NCBI GenBank assembly: GCA_021154285.1
Contig: JAJKIV010000301.1
Coordinates: forward strand, 1 to 38,889
DNA: 38,889 nucleotides
DNA from: Gemmatimonas sp.
Lineage (GTDB): Bacteria; Gemmatimonadota; Gemmatimonadetes; Gemmatimonadales; Gemmatimonadaceae
Reading direction: 5' to 3'
Each line of letters starts with the position of its first letter. Within the stretch, counting starts at the first letter, position 1. Shown here piece by piece: positions 16,651-24,345 of the stretch. The notes beneath the pieces are model-generated. The model did not search any database and was not told where the DNA came from. It was given only the letters and a program-made list of their open reading frames with translations. A program made the position numbers and the translations under genes.

Positions 16651-17283
16651 ATGACCGGACAGCGACCCTCCAAGATTGTGTGCGTAGGCAGGAACTACCT
16701 CGAGCACGCGCGGGAGCTCGGGAATGAAGTGCCTGCGGAGCCTCTGATCTTCCTCAAACCGCCGTCGAGCCTCATCGACGGCGGGGAATCGATCGTCTTG
16801 CCGCCGCAATCAGCGCAGGTGGAGTTCGAGGGCGAGATCGGCGTCGTCGTGGGGCAACGGATTCGCCACGCGACCGAAGCCAGCGCGATCGAGGCGATCG
16901 CCGGCATCGTGGCGATCAACGACGTGACGGCGCGCGATCTTCAGCGGAAGGACGGGCAGTGGACGCGGGCCAAGGGCTTCGACACGTTCTGCGCCGTTGG
17001 AAAGCCGCGCGTCGGGGCGATGACGGCGGCCGAACTGACGGCGCTCGAGGTCGTTACCCGCGTGAACGGCGAAAAGCGCCAGCACGGCAAGGCGGCCGAT
17101 ATGGCGTTCTCAATTCCGTTTCTCGTCTCGTACATTTCGGCGATCATGACCCTCGAGCCGGGCGACCTGATCGCCACCGGCACTCCGGCCGGCGTGGGCA
17201 GGCTCGACGAAGGCGATATCGTCGAGGTCGAAGTTGTGGGCGTTAGCATGGTTACAAACCCTGTCGCCGCACCATCGGTATAA
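16651..17283 (+). CDS. Fumarylacetoacetate hydrolase family protein
   Basis: 210 residues, typical of the short bacterial FAH family (PF01557). Visible motifs are CVGRNYLEHARELG, FLKPPSSLI, the acidic metal site EFEGEIGVVVG, NDVTARDLQ, WTRAKGFDTFCAVG and the C-terminal GDLIATGTPAGVG. Family members hydrolyse or decarboxylate beta-diketo acids (for example acylpyruvate hydrolase, oxaloacetate decarboxylase, homoprotocatechuate pathway enzymes) with a divalent metal. The specific substrate cannot be told, and no catabolic genes are adjacent. Acylpyruvase/oxaloacetate tautomerase-like activity is the commonest for this short form. Confidence 0.92.
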   Translation: MTGQRPSKIVCVGRNYLEHARELGNEVPAEPLIFLKPPSSLIDGGESIVLPPQSAQVEFEGEIGVVVGQRIRHATEASAIEAIAGIVAINDVTARDLQRKDGQWTRAKGFDTFCAVGKPRVGAMTAAELTALEVVTRVNGEKRQHGKAADMAFSIPFLVSYISAIMTLEPGDLIATGTPAGVGRLDEGDIVEVEVVGVSMVTNPVAAPSV

Positions 17284-17328
17284 AGTCGTAGGATTGCAGA
17301 GTGGCGTAAGCGATGCGTCGGAGGTATC

Positions 17329-18354
17329 GTGGGAACACCGGTACGCGATGAGGGCTATAAGGCCAGGCGACCGGCCCGCCACGGACCGGACGAAGATCCT
17401 GGGGGAATGCTGAGCGAAGAGACGACGGGCGCGACGGCAGGACGCGGGGGCAGACGACCGTACCCCAAGCGAGCAGAGACCCAAGGCCGACGGCGGCTCT
17501 CGGGACCGGTGCTCATCTCGATCATCCTCCACGTCGTCGTAGGCATCGCGCTCCTCCGCATCCTGCTCGTTCCGTATCCGTTCACATCGCTGTTCGCCTC
17601 CAAGGAGAAGCCGGTCGAGCCGGAGCGCATCAGCTTCCTCGCGCTCCCTCAGGCGTCCACGACGAACTCGCCGGGGAAGAGCGGCGGAAACGGCCGACCC
17701 GAAACCCCGACCAAGCGAGAGACGCCGCGTCCGCTCGTGGCGCCCACCGAGGTACCATCCACGCTGCCGCCGGTCACGCCTGCGGCGCCGCCGCCCGCGA
17801 CCGACGACGAAGCGAATGGCCCGCTGATCGGCAAGGGTGGGGCGACCCGAGGTATCCGGCCATCGTATTCAGACCCGCGCATCTGGGTACCGCCAGCGCC
17901 TGTCGTCAGCGCACCGAAGTCAGCGCACGAGCGCATGGACAGCGTCGTGACGGCGGACATCGAGCATGCTCGCGATTCCGCGGCCGCCGTTGCGTATAGC
18001 CCGAACAAGTTCGAGCGCGGTGACTGGACCGTCGAGAAGAACGGGAAGAAGTACGGTATCGACAACCAGTACATCCGACTAGGGAAGGTTTCGATCCCCA
18101 ACGTCCTGCTTGGCCTCCTGCCGCTCAACATGCAGGGCAATCCGGTCGCAGCGCAGCGCGATCGTGCGACCGAGTCGCTACGGCAGGAGATTCTCTACCA
18201 GTCGCAGCGCGCGATGAACGAGGAGCAGTTCCGCAAGGCGGTGAAGGAGCTGCGCCAGCGGAAGGAGCGCGAGCACCAGCAGCAGGACAAAGATCGCGCG
18301 CCCAAGCCCATCTCGGCGGTCGATCGCGATCGCGGTACTTCGGCGAACCCGTAA
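17329..18354 (+). CDS. Membrane-anchored Pro-rich protein with a TonB-like transmembrane helix
   Basis: 341 residues from a GTG with GGAGG four bases upstream. A basic cytoplasmic N-terminus (1-60) precedes one transmembrane helix (LISIILHVVVGIALLRILL) at about 63-81. It carries Ser and His four residues apart, as in the S-x3-H motif of TonB anchors. A Pro/Ala/Thr-rich periplasmic linker (about 105-165) leads to a charged domain (RIWVPPAPVV, later KVSIPNVLLGLLPLN) and a Lys/Gln/Glu-rich coiled C-terminus. I see no TonB C-terminal domain, so it is not a standard TonB. It may couple the inner membrane to an envelope partner. It follows the FAH gene by 45 bases. Confidence 0.7.
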   Translation: MGTPVRDEGYKARRPARHGPDEDPGGMLSEETTGATAGRGGRRPYPKRAETQGRRRLSGPVLISIILHVVVGIALLRILLVPYPFTSLFASKEKPVEPERISFLALPQASTTNSPGKSGGNGRPETPTKRETPRPLVAPTEVPSTLPPVTPAAPPPATDDEANGPLIGKGGATRGIRPSYSDPRIWVPPAPVVSAPKSAHERMDSVVTADIEHARDSAAAVAYSPNKFERGDWTVEKNGKKYGIDNQYIRLGKVSIPNVLLGLLPLNMQGNPVAAQRDRATESLRQEILYQSQRAMNEEQFRKAVKELRQRKEREHQQQDKDRAPKPISAVDRDRGTSANP

Positions 18355-18415
18355 CTCGCGCCTAACGCGTCATTGGCGGCGCGCCCAGTGCCGCTTCGCT
18401 GGAGAATCCTGCCGG

Positions 18416-19072
18416 TCAGAGCGGCGGTGCGCCGGCCTCGTCCGATTCCTCGGCCGCATCATGAAACGGCCGGAAGACGGCGGCAATCGTTCCAATCACC
18501 GCGAAATCGTCATTCGGCGTGATCACGAGCTCGCGCTCGTCGGGATTTGCCGGCTCGAGGACGATCGTGGCGCCGCGATGCTGTAACGTCTTCACCGTTG
18601 CTTCGGTGCCCACGCGTGCGGCGATGATATCGCCATCGCCGGCACGCGCCGACGGATTCACCAGTACGTAGTCGCGGTCGAAGATGCCGCGGCCGATCAT
18701 GCTGTCGCCGGCGACGCGAAGGAAGAAGCAGTCATCGCTGGGCACGAACGTACGATCGAGCGTGATGTAGCGGTCCCGGTTTTCCGGGATCAGCATCGGC
18801 TCACCAGCAGCGATCTTGCCGTAGAACGGCACGGGCTGCATTCGCCCGACCGTCGAATACCCAAGCAACCGGACTCCGCGAGAGCGCGCCGGATCGCGCT
18901 GAATGAACCCCTTGTCCGCGAGCGACTGCAGGATGTCGGAAACCGTCTTCGTCGATTTGATACGAAAGCGCTTGCCGATCTCGCGAATGCTTGGCTGATA
19001 CGTGTGCTCGCCGAGGAAATCGAGCAGGTAGTGGTACACTCGCCGCTCTATGGTACTTAGCTCATCGGGCAT
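18416..19072 (-). CDS. lexA: LexA repressor
   Basis: 218 residues, near the usual 200. The N-terminal winged helix includes SIREIGKRFRIKSTKTVSDI (about 28-47). The C-terminal S24 domain has the cleavage site Ala89-Gly90 (IAAGEP), the nucleophile Ser124 in GDSMIGRGI and the base Lys161 in ATVKTL. It represses SOS genes and self-cleaves when RecA filaments form. It lies 180 bases downstream of gltX, separated by a terminator-like hairpin, so it should have its own promoter there. I could not find a classic GAAC-N4-GTTC or CTG-N10-CAG operator in that gap; the site in this lineage may differ. The C-terminus is extended and acidic. Confidence 0.95.
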   Translation of the reverse strand: MPDELSTIERRVYHYLLDFLGEHTYQPSIREIGKRFRIKSTKTVSDILQSLADKGFIQRDPARSRGVRLLGYSTVGRMQPVPFYGKIAAGEPMLIPENRDRYITLDRTFVPSDDCFFLRVAGDSMIGRGIFDRDYVLVNPSARAGDGDIIAARVGTEATVKTLQHRGATIVLEPANPDERELVITPNDDFAVIGTIAAVFRPFHDAAEESDEAGAPPL

Positions 19073-19084
19073 GAGGCCCTCGGG

Positions 19085-19127
19085 AAAACGGGTCGCCGGG
19101 CGGGCTCATCGAGCCTCCCGGCGACCC
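19085..19127 (-). terminator. Terminator of gltX, upstream of lexA
   Basis: On the minus strand GGGTCGCCGGG and CCCGGCGACCC form an eleven-pair stem followed by GTTTTCCC. It lies after the gltX stop and just before the lexA start, so it likely ends gltX transcription and insulates lexA. Confidence 0.7.
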
Positions 19128-19252
19128 TCGTTCTCGGCAAAGTTACGGCAGTTCACGATTGCCGGTCAACGGCATACGACCTCGACCATCACCACCCTGC
19201 GGATGCTACCAAGGTGACGCAGGGGCAAGCCCTGTCGAGTTACACCTTGTGT

Positions 19253-20704
19253 TTATCGCGCAAGCACCTGCAATGCCGTGTCGATACGACCGAGTGAACG
19301 CTCACGACCGAGCAGCATCAGTACATCGAAGATCCCGGGACTCACGCTCGATCCGGTGAGGGCAACGCGCAGCGGCTGGAAGAGCTTGCCGGCACCGAGG
19401 CCGCGACGTTCCGCAACGCTGCGCAGCGCTTCCTCGAGCGTACTTGCGCTCCACTCGCTTGCCGCAGCGAGCGCATCGCGCGCGTCGCTCAGCAGTTCGG
19501 GTGTCACAGGGTCCTTCCACTGCTTCGCCACGGCGTCAGAATCGAGCTCCACGGCATCACCGAAATACGGCGTGGCCTGGCGAACTACGTCGCTCACGGT
19601 CCGTGAGCGCACGCGCAGCAGCTCGAGGAGCGTCATGTACCACGCGCGATTCGCCGCGAGCCACTCTCGTGTTGCCAGCCCCGCGTCGACGATTGCGGGC
19701 GTGATGAGCGGCTCGACCTGATCGAGGGGCAGCATGTTGAGGTGCTGGCCGTTCATCCACTCGAGCTTCTTGAGGTCGAATACCGACGCCTTCTTCAGGA
19801 GGCCATCGGGCGAGAACCGCTCGATCATCTCCTGCATCGTCATGACCTCGATGTCGCCGCCTGGCGACCAGCCGAGGAGCGCGAGAAAGTTGTCCATCGC
19901 GCTGGGCAGAATGCCCTCGTGCCGGTAGTCGCCCACCGCCATCGCCCCATGTCGCTTGCTGAGCTTCTTGCCGTCGGTGCCGTGGATCATCGGCAGATGC
20001 GCAAAGACGGGGAGGGGAGCGCCTAACGCGTTGTAGAGCAGGATCTGCTTCGGCGTGTTCGAGATGTGGTCGTCGCCGCGCATCACGAGCGTGACGCGCG
20101 CGTCGATGTCGTCCGACACGACCGCCATGTTGTAGATCGGCGTCCCGTCCGAGCGAAGGATGACGAAGTCCTCGATGTCCTTGTTCGGGAAGGTGATTCG
20201 CTCGTGCACGAGATCGTCCCACTCCGTGCTGCCGTCCGGAACGCGGAAGCGCAGCACGAATGCGTCGCCGGCAGCCACTCGGTGCTGAATCTCGTCAGGC
20301 GCGAGGCGATCGCATCGGCGATCGTACTTGAACGCATCGCCGCGCGCCTCGGCCTCCGCTCGGCGCTGCTCGAGCTCGGCCGGCGTGCAAAAGCATCGGT
20401 AGACGGCACCCGCATCGAGCAGTCGCTGCGCGTCCGCTCGATGTCGCGCGAGATTCGCGCCCTGGTACGTAACCTCCTCATCCCACGTGAGGCCGAGCCA
20501 CTCCAGTCCCTCGAAGATCGCGCGCGTGCTTTCGTCGGTGCTGCGGGCGCGATCGGTGTCCTCGATGCGGAGCAGGAACGTTCCGCCATACTTGCGGGCG
20601 AGGAGCCAGTTGTGAAGCGCCGTGCGCGCACCGCCGACGTGAAGGTAGCCCGTCGGTGAAGGGGCAAAGCGAACGCGAAGTGGGGCAGGCAGCGTCTTGG
20701 ACAT
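19253..20704 (-). CDS. gltX: Glutamyl-tRNA synthetase
   Basis: 483 residues, standard for bacterial GluRS. The class I signatures are present: VRFAPSPTGYLHVGGARTAL (HIGH-type HVGG) and KKLSKRHGAM (KMSKS-type). The region with NMAVVSDDIDARVTLVMRGD is the typical connective part, and the C-terminal helical anticodon-binding domain is complete. The enzyme charges tRNA-Glu. Whether it also charges tRNA-Gln, as non-discriminating forms do, is not decidable here. It starts at an ATG at 20704, 80 bases after the tRNA-Ser gene on the same strand. An octamer copy at 20021 lies inside the gene. Confidence 0.97.
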   Translation of the reverse strand: MSKTLPAPLRVRFAPSPTGYLHVGGARTALHNWLLARKYGGTFLLRIEDTDRARSTDESTRAIFEGLEWLGLTWDEEVTYQGANLARHRADAQRLLDAGAVYRCFCTPAELEQRRAEAEARGDAFKYDRRCDRLAPDEIQHRVAAGDAFVLRFRVPDGSTEWDDLVHERITFPNKDIEDFVILRSDGTPIYNMAVVSDDIDARVTLVMRGDDHISNTPKQILLYNALGAPLPVFAHLPMIHGTDGKKLSKRHGAMAVGDYRHEGILPSAMDNFLALLGWSPGGDIEVMTMQEMIERFSPDGLLKKASVFDLKKLEWMNGQHLNMLPLDQVEPLITPAIVDAGLATREWLAANRAWYMTLLELLRVRSRTVSDVVRQATPYFGDAVELDSDAVAKQWKDPVTPELLSDARDALAAASEWSASTLEEALRSVAERRGLGAGKLFQPLRVALTGSSVSPGIFDVLMLLGRERSLGRIDTALQVLAR

Positions 20705-20785
20705 GAGCCTAGCAAAAAGGTGCCGAGGATGCGGCCGACGAGTCGGCTTGCGATCCTTGACACCTCGGATGGAGCGGAATGTCGA

Positions 20786-20875
20786 CGGAGAGAGAGGGAT
20801 TCGAACCCTCGATAGGGGTTGACCCCCTATGCCGGTTTAGCAAACCGGTGCCTTCAGCCTCTCGGCCATCTCTCC
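20786..20875 (-). tRNA. tRNA-Ser (anticodon GCU)
   Basis: On the minus strand the sequence begins GGAGAGATGGCCGAGAGGC and has the anticodon arm CCGGT TTGCTAA ACCGG, giving anticodon GCU. A long variable arm (class II) and the T arm with GGTTCGAATCC follow. The 3' end is TCTCTCC plus discriminator G, pairing with the 5' GGAGAGA; CCA is not encoded. About 90 nucleotides. Confidence 0.96.
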
Positions 20876-20972
20876 AGGAGTCGCTAGTCGGGAACCACTG
20901 ATTCGTTGGCGACGCAGCCGCGTGGAGTGACCGACGACTGACGCTCGCGCAACACGCCAGCGAATGCGCAAC

Positions 20973-21248
20973 CTAGCCAGCCCGTGGAGGCCAGTCAACC
21001 GGTTGTGGCGGAGAGGGTTCGGCAGTGGGTTGGTCTGACGAATCGCTCACAAGCAGGCCTTCCCACACGAGCGCTTCCCGCTTCCACAGCAATCGCTGTC
21101 CGCGCTCATCCATCTTCGCCCAGAGTCGTACCTCGTAGAGCGCGCCATCCAGGCGGACCTGGCACTTGGTCCGCTGGATGAGCACGACGTCGCCGTCACG
21201 CGGGCCACCGACGCATTCGTAGCGGATCGTTTTGCGGGGAATCTTCAC
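20973..21248 (-). CDS. Hypothetical protein, 91 residues
   Basis: Starts at a GTG (21248) as MKIPRKTIRYECVGGPRDGD and ends in a Pro-rich tail (QPTAEPSPPQPVDWPPRAG). The middle (KCQVRLDGALYEVRLWAKMD) looks like an all-beta small domain. I do not recognise the family and no ribosome site is obvious. Codon positions look GC-rich as in neighbours. It is the first gene of the pocket between the two serine tRNAs. It may be real because the complementary frames are less protein-like, but confidence is moderate. Confidence 0.5.
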   Translation of the reverse strand: MKIPRKTIRYECVGGPRDGDVVLIQRTKCQVRLDGALYEVRLWAKMDERGQRLLWKREALVWEGLLVSDSSDQPTAEPSPPQPVDWPPRAG

Positions 21249-21546
21249 TGGCCGGAGCGCCGCGGGTTCGAAGGTGGCCGGGTCAGGGGGACTCTGACAC
21301 TACAATCGATGCGACGGGTGGGGAAGACCACAGGTCACACGTTAGGCACCCGCGAGTCGGATGGCACAGGAAAAGGCTTGGCTAGCCGTCGCTTTGGGTT
21401 GCAAGAGTCTGGCTCGAGGGGTTGCATCCGCCAGGCCGATCGAGGGCCGCCGTGATACGATCTGATGCATCGGCATCGGGGGTTGCCCCTACACAACGGT
21501 ATGAACCGTGCGTTCGGCGAGCCGGGGCGAAACCAGGGAACAGTGG
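21249..21546. other. Gene-poor stretch with one octamer copy
   Basis: 298 bases between divergent genes. It should hold promoters for both flanking genes. I see an octamer copy at 21340-21347 and no convincing open frame or RNA gene. Confidence 0.5.
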
Positions 21547-22233
21547 GTGGCCATACTTCACGTCGACGACCAGCCAGCACTCCGCGAGATTGTCGGCCAG
21601 GCACTCAAGGCGTTCGGATTCGCTGTCGTGTCGGCCGACGGCGTGCACACGGCGAAGCTTGCGCTCAATAGCCGCGACGATCTCGCCGGGGCGTTACTCG
21701 ATGTGCGGCTGCGTGACGGCAGCGGAGTCGAACTGTACGAATGGATCACGGTGCATCACCCCCGTCTCGCCGGACGCGTCGCGTTTCTCACCGGCAGCGT
21801 CGACGCCGATAGCAATCAGGCGCTTCATGCAACCGGGTGCCGAATGCTTTCGAAGCCGTTCGAGATCATCGACTTGAGCCGGCTTGCCGCGGAATGGGAG
21901 GGCGCGGCCAGCGACGGGCCGCCTGTCGCCGATCGCCGTGCCCGCGGTGGCGATTCCGCGAACTGGAACCCGCGACGCTCGCTGGTGGCTGTGCTTCGCA
22001 ACGCGGGTCCGCGGCCGCCGGACGTGCAGGCCCTTCGCGAAGTGGTGTGTGCGTATGTGAACGCAGCGCGACTCGGCGGCGAGCCGTATTCCCGAGTGGT
22101 CGCCGATTTGAAGGAGTCGATGCGCGAGGCGGGTCTGGTTGGTCAAGCCGCGAGCGCGGAAGAGCGCGCGCTGGAGGATACGGTGATCGCGTGGTGTGCC
22201 GACTGCTACCAGCCCGCGGAGCGCGCGGGCTGA
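21547..22233 (+). CDS. Orphan receiver-domain protein with an uncharacterised C-terminal helical region
   Basis: About 228 residues from a GTG at 21547 (AGGGA about eight bases upstream); a longer GTG start at 21508 is possible. Residues 1-120 form a response-regulator receiver: AILHVDDQPALREIVGQAL with the acidic pair, ALLDVRLRDGSGVELYEW with the phospho-acceptor Asp, FLTGS with the conserved Thr, and LSKPF with the conserved Lys. The remaining 100 residues lack a recognisable DNA-binding domain but contain a Trp/Cys-bearing helical end (AWCADCYQPAERAG). No histidine kinase is adjacent. The C-terminal part resembles nothing I recognise. A hairpin terminator follows. Confidence 0.85.
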   Translation: MAILHVDDQPALREIVGQALKAFGFAVVSADGVHTAKLALNSRDDLAGALLDVRLRDGSGVELYEWITVHHPRLAGRVAFLTGSVDADSNQALHATGCRMLSKPFEIIDLSRLAAEWEGAASDGPPVADRRARGGDSANWNPRRSLVAVLRNAGPRPPDVQALREVVCAYVNAARLGGEPYSRVVADLKESMREAGLVGQAASAEERALEDTVIAWCADCYQPAERAG

Positions 22234-22254
22234 GTTCAGCCGTGTCTACGGTCG

Positions 22255-22281
22255 AACGCCCCGCGTGTTAGGCGGGGCGTT
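22255..22281 (+). terminator. Hairpin after the receiver gene, with GTTAGGC spanning its loop and stem
   Basis: AACGCCCCGC, a seven-base loop GTGTTAG and GCGGGGCGTT make a perfect ten-pair stem directly after the receiver gene. The T run is short, so termination strength is uncertain. The loop and first stem bases spell GTTAGGC, the heptamer core of the repeated word described below. Confidence 0.65.
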
Positions 22282-22333
22282 CCGTATCCGGTCACGGCGT
22301 GAAATCAGCAGTTCCCATCGCGTTTGCCAGCAC

Positions 22334-22633
22334 TCACTTCGCGACCGGACCGACCGCGCAAGTTACCTTCGTGTGCATCGGCGTGTAGATACTGAACGTG
22401 AGCGCCCCCACGAGCCCGTTCAGGAAACTGCGTTCTGTCTCGACGACGGCGAGGTTTTTGGCGCATTGCGCTTTCGTGTCGATCTCCGGAGGGGGCACCA
22501 GTCCGTAGACGAACGAATTCTGCCACGGCTTGTCGATGGTTTCCGCGGCGGACGGGGCCCCGGTCACCACCGTGACCCGGTAACATCCGGACAGGAGAAC
22601 GGTCGCCACTACGAGGCTAGTGGTCGCGCGCAT
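22334..22633 (-). CDS. Bor-family lipoprotein, copy 1
   Basis: 99 residues. MRATTSLVVATVLLSGC is a signal peptide with a lipobox, so it should be a lipidated outer or inner membrane protein. The body has FVYGLVPPPEIDTKAQC and ERSFLNGLVGALTFSIYTPM followed by a final Cys motif TKVTC. The NGL-x-G...IYTP...C pattern is that of the Bor family (PF06291), named for a lambda lipoprotein linked to serum survival. Its role in this organism is unknown. GGAG lies eight bases before the ATG. It lies 20 bases downstream of a second copy on the same strand. The two cysteines flanking the domain could pair. Confidence 0.85.
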   Translation of the reverse strand: MRATTSLVVATVLLSGCYRVTVVTGAPSAAETIDKPWQNSFVYGLVPPPEIDTKAQCAKNLAVVETERSFLNGLVGALTFSIYTPMHTKVTCAVGPVAK

Positions 22634-22653
22634 TGACAGTCTCCGGGTTCTGG

Positions 22654-22944
22654 TTAGGCCGCGCACGTGACGCGGAGGTGTTGGGGCGTGTAGATGCCGA
22701 GCGTGACGAGGCCGACCAAGCCGTTCACGAAGCTCTGCTCCGTCTCGACCTTGGCGACGCCCGATGGACACTTCTGTCGGACGTCGATCGTGTCTGCCGG
22801 GACAATGCCCCAGAGCCACGTCCGTACGAATTGGTGTTCGATTACGGTGGGAGATGGTTCGAGCCCACTTGAAACTGATTGATGGAAACAGGCGCTGCCC
22901 GACAGCGCGAGCGCCGCGACTAACGCGAGCCGCAAACGAATCAT
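22654..22944 (-). CDS. Bor-family lipoprotein, copy 2
   Basis: 96 residues, MIRLRLALVAALALSGSAC with a lipobox, then WLWGIVPADTIDVRQKC, EQSFVNGLVGLVTLGIYTPQ and LRVTCAA. It matches the first copy across the whole mature region and is slightly closer to the lambda Bor pattern (NGL-x-G...LGIYTP). The two genes are diverged paralogues on one strand, about 20 bases apart, so they are probably cotranscribed with this one first. The TAA stop codon lies inside a GCCTAAC word. GGAG is about ten bases before the start. Confidence 0.86.
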   Translation of the reverse strand: MIRLRLALVAALALSGSACFHQSVSSGLEPSPTVIEHQFVRTWLWGIVPADTIDVRQKCPSGVAKVETEQSFVNGLVGLVTLGIYTPQHLRVTCAA

Positions 22945-23134
22945 CGATCATCCGCTCCGGAATAAGGGAGCCGGACGATGGCGACTTGCGCGGCGGTTGG
23001 CTACCGACCGTACCGGTAGTTCATGAAATTGTCATAAAGTCACTGATCTGGTCGCTTTTCCGCCGGGCGTTAGGCGGAGTCGCGCATCGCAACCGACGCC
23101 CGGGCGATTTCGCGGTGCGCAGCCCGGCCAACGG

Positions 23135-23347
23135 CTATGCGGGACTGCGCGTCTCGGGCTCTTTGTATGTCGGCAGGCCGCTGATCGACAACGACCCTCG
23201 CTCTCGGGCGTCGATCTCCTCGAACCTGAGCGTTGTCTGGATCACGTCGTCGATCAGCTGGGCGAAGTCGTCGTCCGACATGGTGCCGCGGAAACGCTCC
23301 AGGCGAGCGGCTAGGGCTTCGCGGAGCGAGGCGAAGTGCTCGGGCAT
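23135..23347 (-). CDS. Small protein of a duplicated local family, copy A
   Basis: 70 residues starting MPEHFASLREALAARLERFR, with LIDDVIQTTLRFEEIDARER in the second half. The pattern AARL-x-R-x-R...D-x-x-F...L...QT-x-x-RF-x-EIDA is shared with the gene at 24037-24255, so they are paralogues. It is helical, soluble and charged, without a known motif; it could be a small partner or regulator. No strong ribosome site. The stretch downstream to the Bor genes holds an octamer at 23068 inside a short hairpin (TCCGCC...GGCGGA). Confidence 0.65.
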   Translation of the reverse strand: MPEHFASLREALAARLERFRGTMSDDDFAQLIDDVIQTTLRFEEIDARERGSLSISGLPTYKEPETRSPA

Positions 23348-23470
23348 AGGTCGTCGTGCCAAGGGACGTACAGCGGGGCGTGAGACGATGCTACCGGGAC
23401 CAACAGGGCGCAATCGGGCGGATGCCGCGAGCGCCCGAGTCCGGCTCCAAGCTTGCGAGACCAGGCGATC

Positions 23471-23947
23471 ATGTCCGCTGCTCGAGTACGTCGACGCCAC
23501 GAGCCCATCCAGTACCGCGACGGTCAGGACCGCGTGTGGTCCGTCTCGGAGGTTGCGGCGCTCAAGGTCGTGTCGCCCGCGATCGATGGGCCGAACCTGG
23601 CGCTGGTGATTCGGTTCGAGCGGGAAGGCGACGAGCGACTCGCGCGGTGGATAGGCGGAGACGACTGGCAACAGCCGCCCGCGTTGGACCGGCTGTTCAC
23701 CGAGGCGGAGCCCGTCGCGCCGGACTCCGCCCAACTGGGCGCGAGTCCCGCACCAGCCACACTCAACGACCAGAGGCCGCCGGAGGCCCCGATCGCCAGG
23801 CGACTGCAGTGGATTCGGGAGGTTGCTGAAATGGGGCCGGACGCGCTCGATCTCTTCGAGCAGCAGACCTTCCAGCAGTGGGACCGCGCGAGCCTCGTGG
23901 CCGTGCGGCGGGCGATCGACGCGCGACGGCGCGAGCTCTCGGGCTAG
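23471..23947 (+). CDS. Hypothetical protein, 158 residues
   Basis: Starts MSAARVRRRHEPIQYRDGQD with a weak AGG before the ATG. Residues about 15-60 look beta-rich (VWSVSEVAALKVVSPAI, LALVIRFEREGDERLARWIG), followed by a Pro/Ala linker and a helical C-terminus (WIREVAEMGPDALDLFEQQ, AVRRAIDARRRELSG). I recognise no family. It sits between the two copies of the small-protein family, and a remnant of its own C-terminal end lies immediately after it. Overlapping antisense open frames are judged to be shadows. Confidence 0.6.
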   Translation: MSAARVRRRHEPIQYRDGQDRVWSVSEVAALKVVSPAIDGPNLALVIRFEREGDERLARWIGGDDWQQPPALDRLFTEAEPVAPDSAQLGASPAPATLNDQRPPEAPIARRLQWIREVAEMGPDALDLFEQQTFQQWDRASLVAVRRAIDARRRELSG

Positions 23948-23953
23948 CTCCGG

Positions 23954-24019
23954 ATGACCGACGACAGCGGTGTTGGCCGCATAGCGATCGACCGCAGGCG
24001 CCGCGAGCTTGCCGGATGA
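23954..24019 (+). pseudogene. Remnant of a duplicated 3' end of the preceding gene
   Basis: Six bases after the stop of the 158-residue gene, a 21-codon frame ends VGRIAIDRRRRELAG. It matches the end of that gene (VRRAIDARRRELSG) apart from a few substitutions, and the DNA shares GCGATCGAC and GCGAGCT words. The simplest reading is the leftover tail of a tandem copy, most of which has been deleted. It may still be translated as a tiny peptide. Its own ATG at 23954 is preceded by a CTCCGG stretch, not a ribosome site. Confidence 0.5.
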
Positions 24020-24036
24020 CCACGAGGCGGGCGCGT

Positions 24037-24255
24037 TCACCCCAATGATGCCGGACCGTCGGGACCGGCAGCGCCCCCCACTCCCGGCTTCGCATCGATC
24101 TCGCGGAAGCGTGCCGCGGTTTGCGCGGCGCTCTCGACCAGTTCCGAGAATTCCGTATCCGTCAGCCCGCTACGGACGCGCGACAGTCGCGCGGCGATCT
24201 CTACCCTCAGCGCCGCCTGACGCCGTTCCTCTCGTGAATCCTGCACACTGTCCAT
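24037..24255 (-). CDS. Small protein of a duplicated local family, copy B
   Basis: 72 residues from an ATG with GGAG four bases upstream. It starts MDSVQDSREERRQAALRVEI, then AARLSRVRSGLTDTEFSELV and QTAARFREIDAKPGVG, with a Gly/Pro-rich tail. It aligns with copy A over about 40 residues (AARL...R...D...F...L...QT...RF-x-EIDA). The helix pattern suggests a small helical bundle or partner-binding protein. It is convergent with the remnant of the 158-residue gene, which suggests the pair was duplicated as a unit. Confidence 0.65.
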   Translation of the reverse strand: MDSVQDSREERRQAALRVEIAARLSRVRSGLTDTEFSELVESAAQTAARFREIDAKPGVGGAAGPDGPASLG

Positions 24256-24345
24256 CTCGCTCCGGTCCCGGCGACGGGAAAGCGCAAGCACCGTGCGAGC
24301 GGCCTAACGCGGCGGGGTGAATGCGGTGACTCTGTTTCGCTCGGG

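Noticed and set aside
19073-19252. SOS operator upstream of lexA
   Set aside because: No clear GAAC-N4-GTTC or CTG-N10-CAG site was found; the only structure is the gltX terminator.
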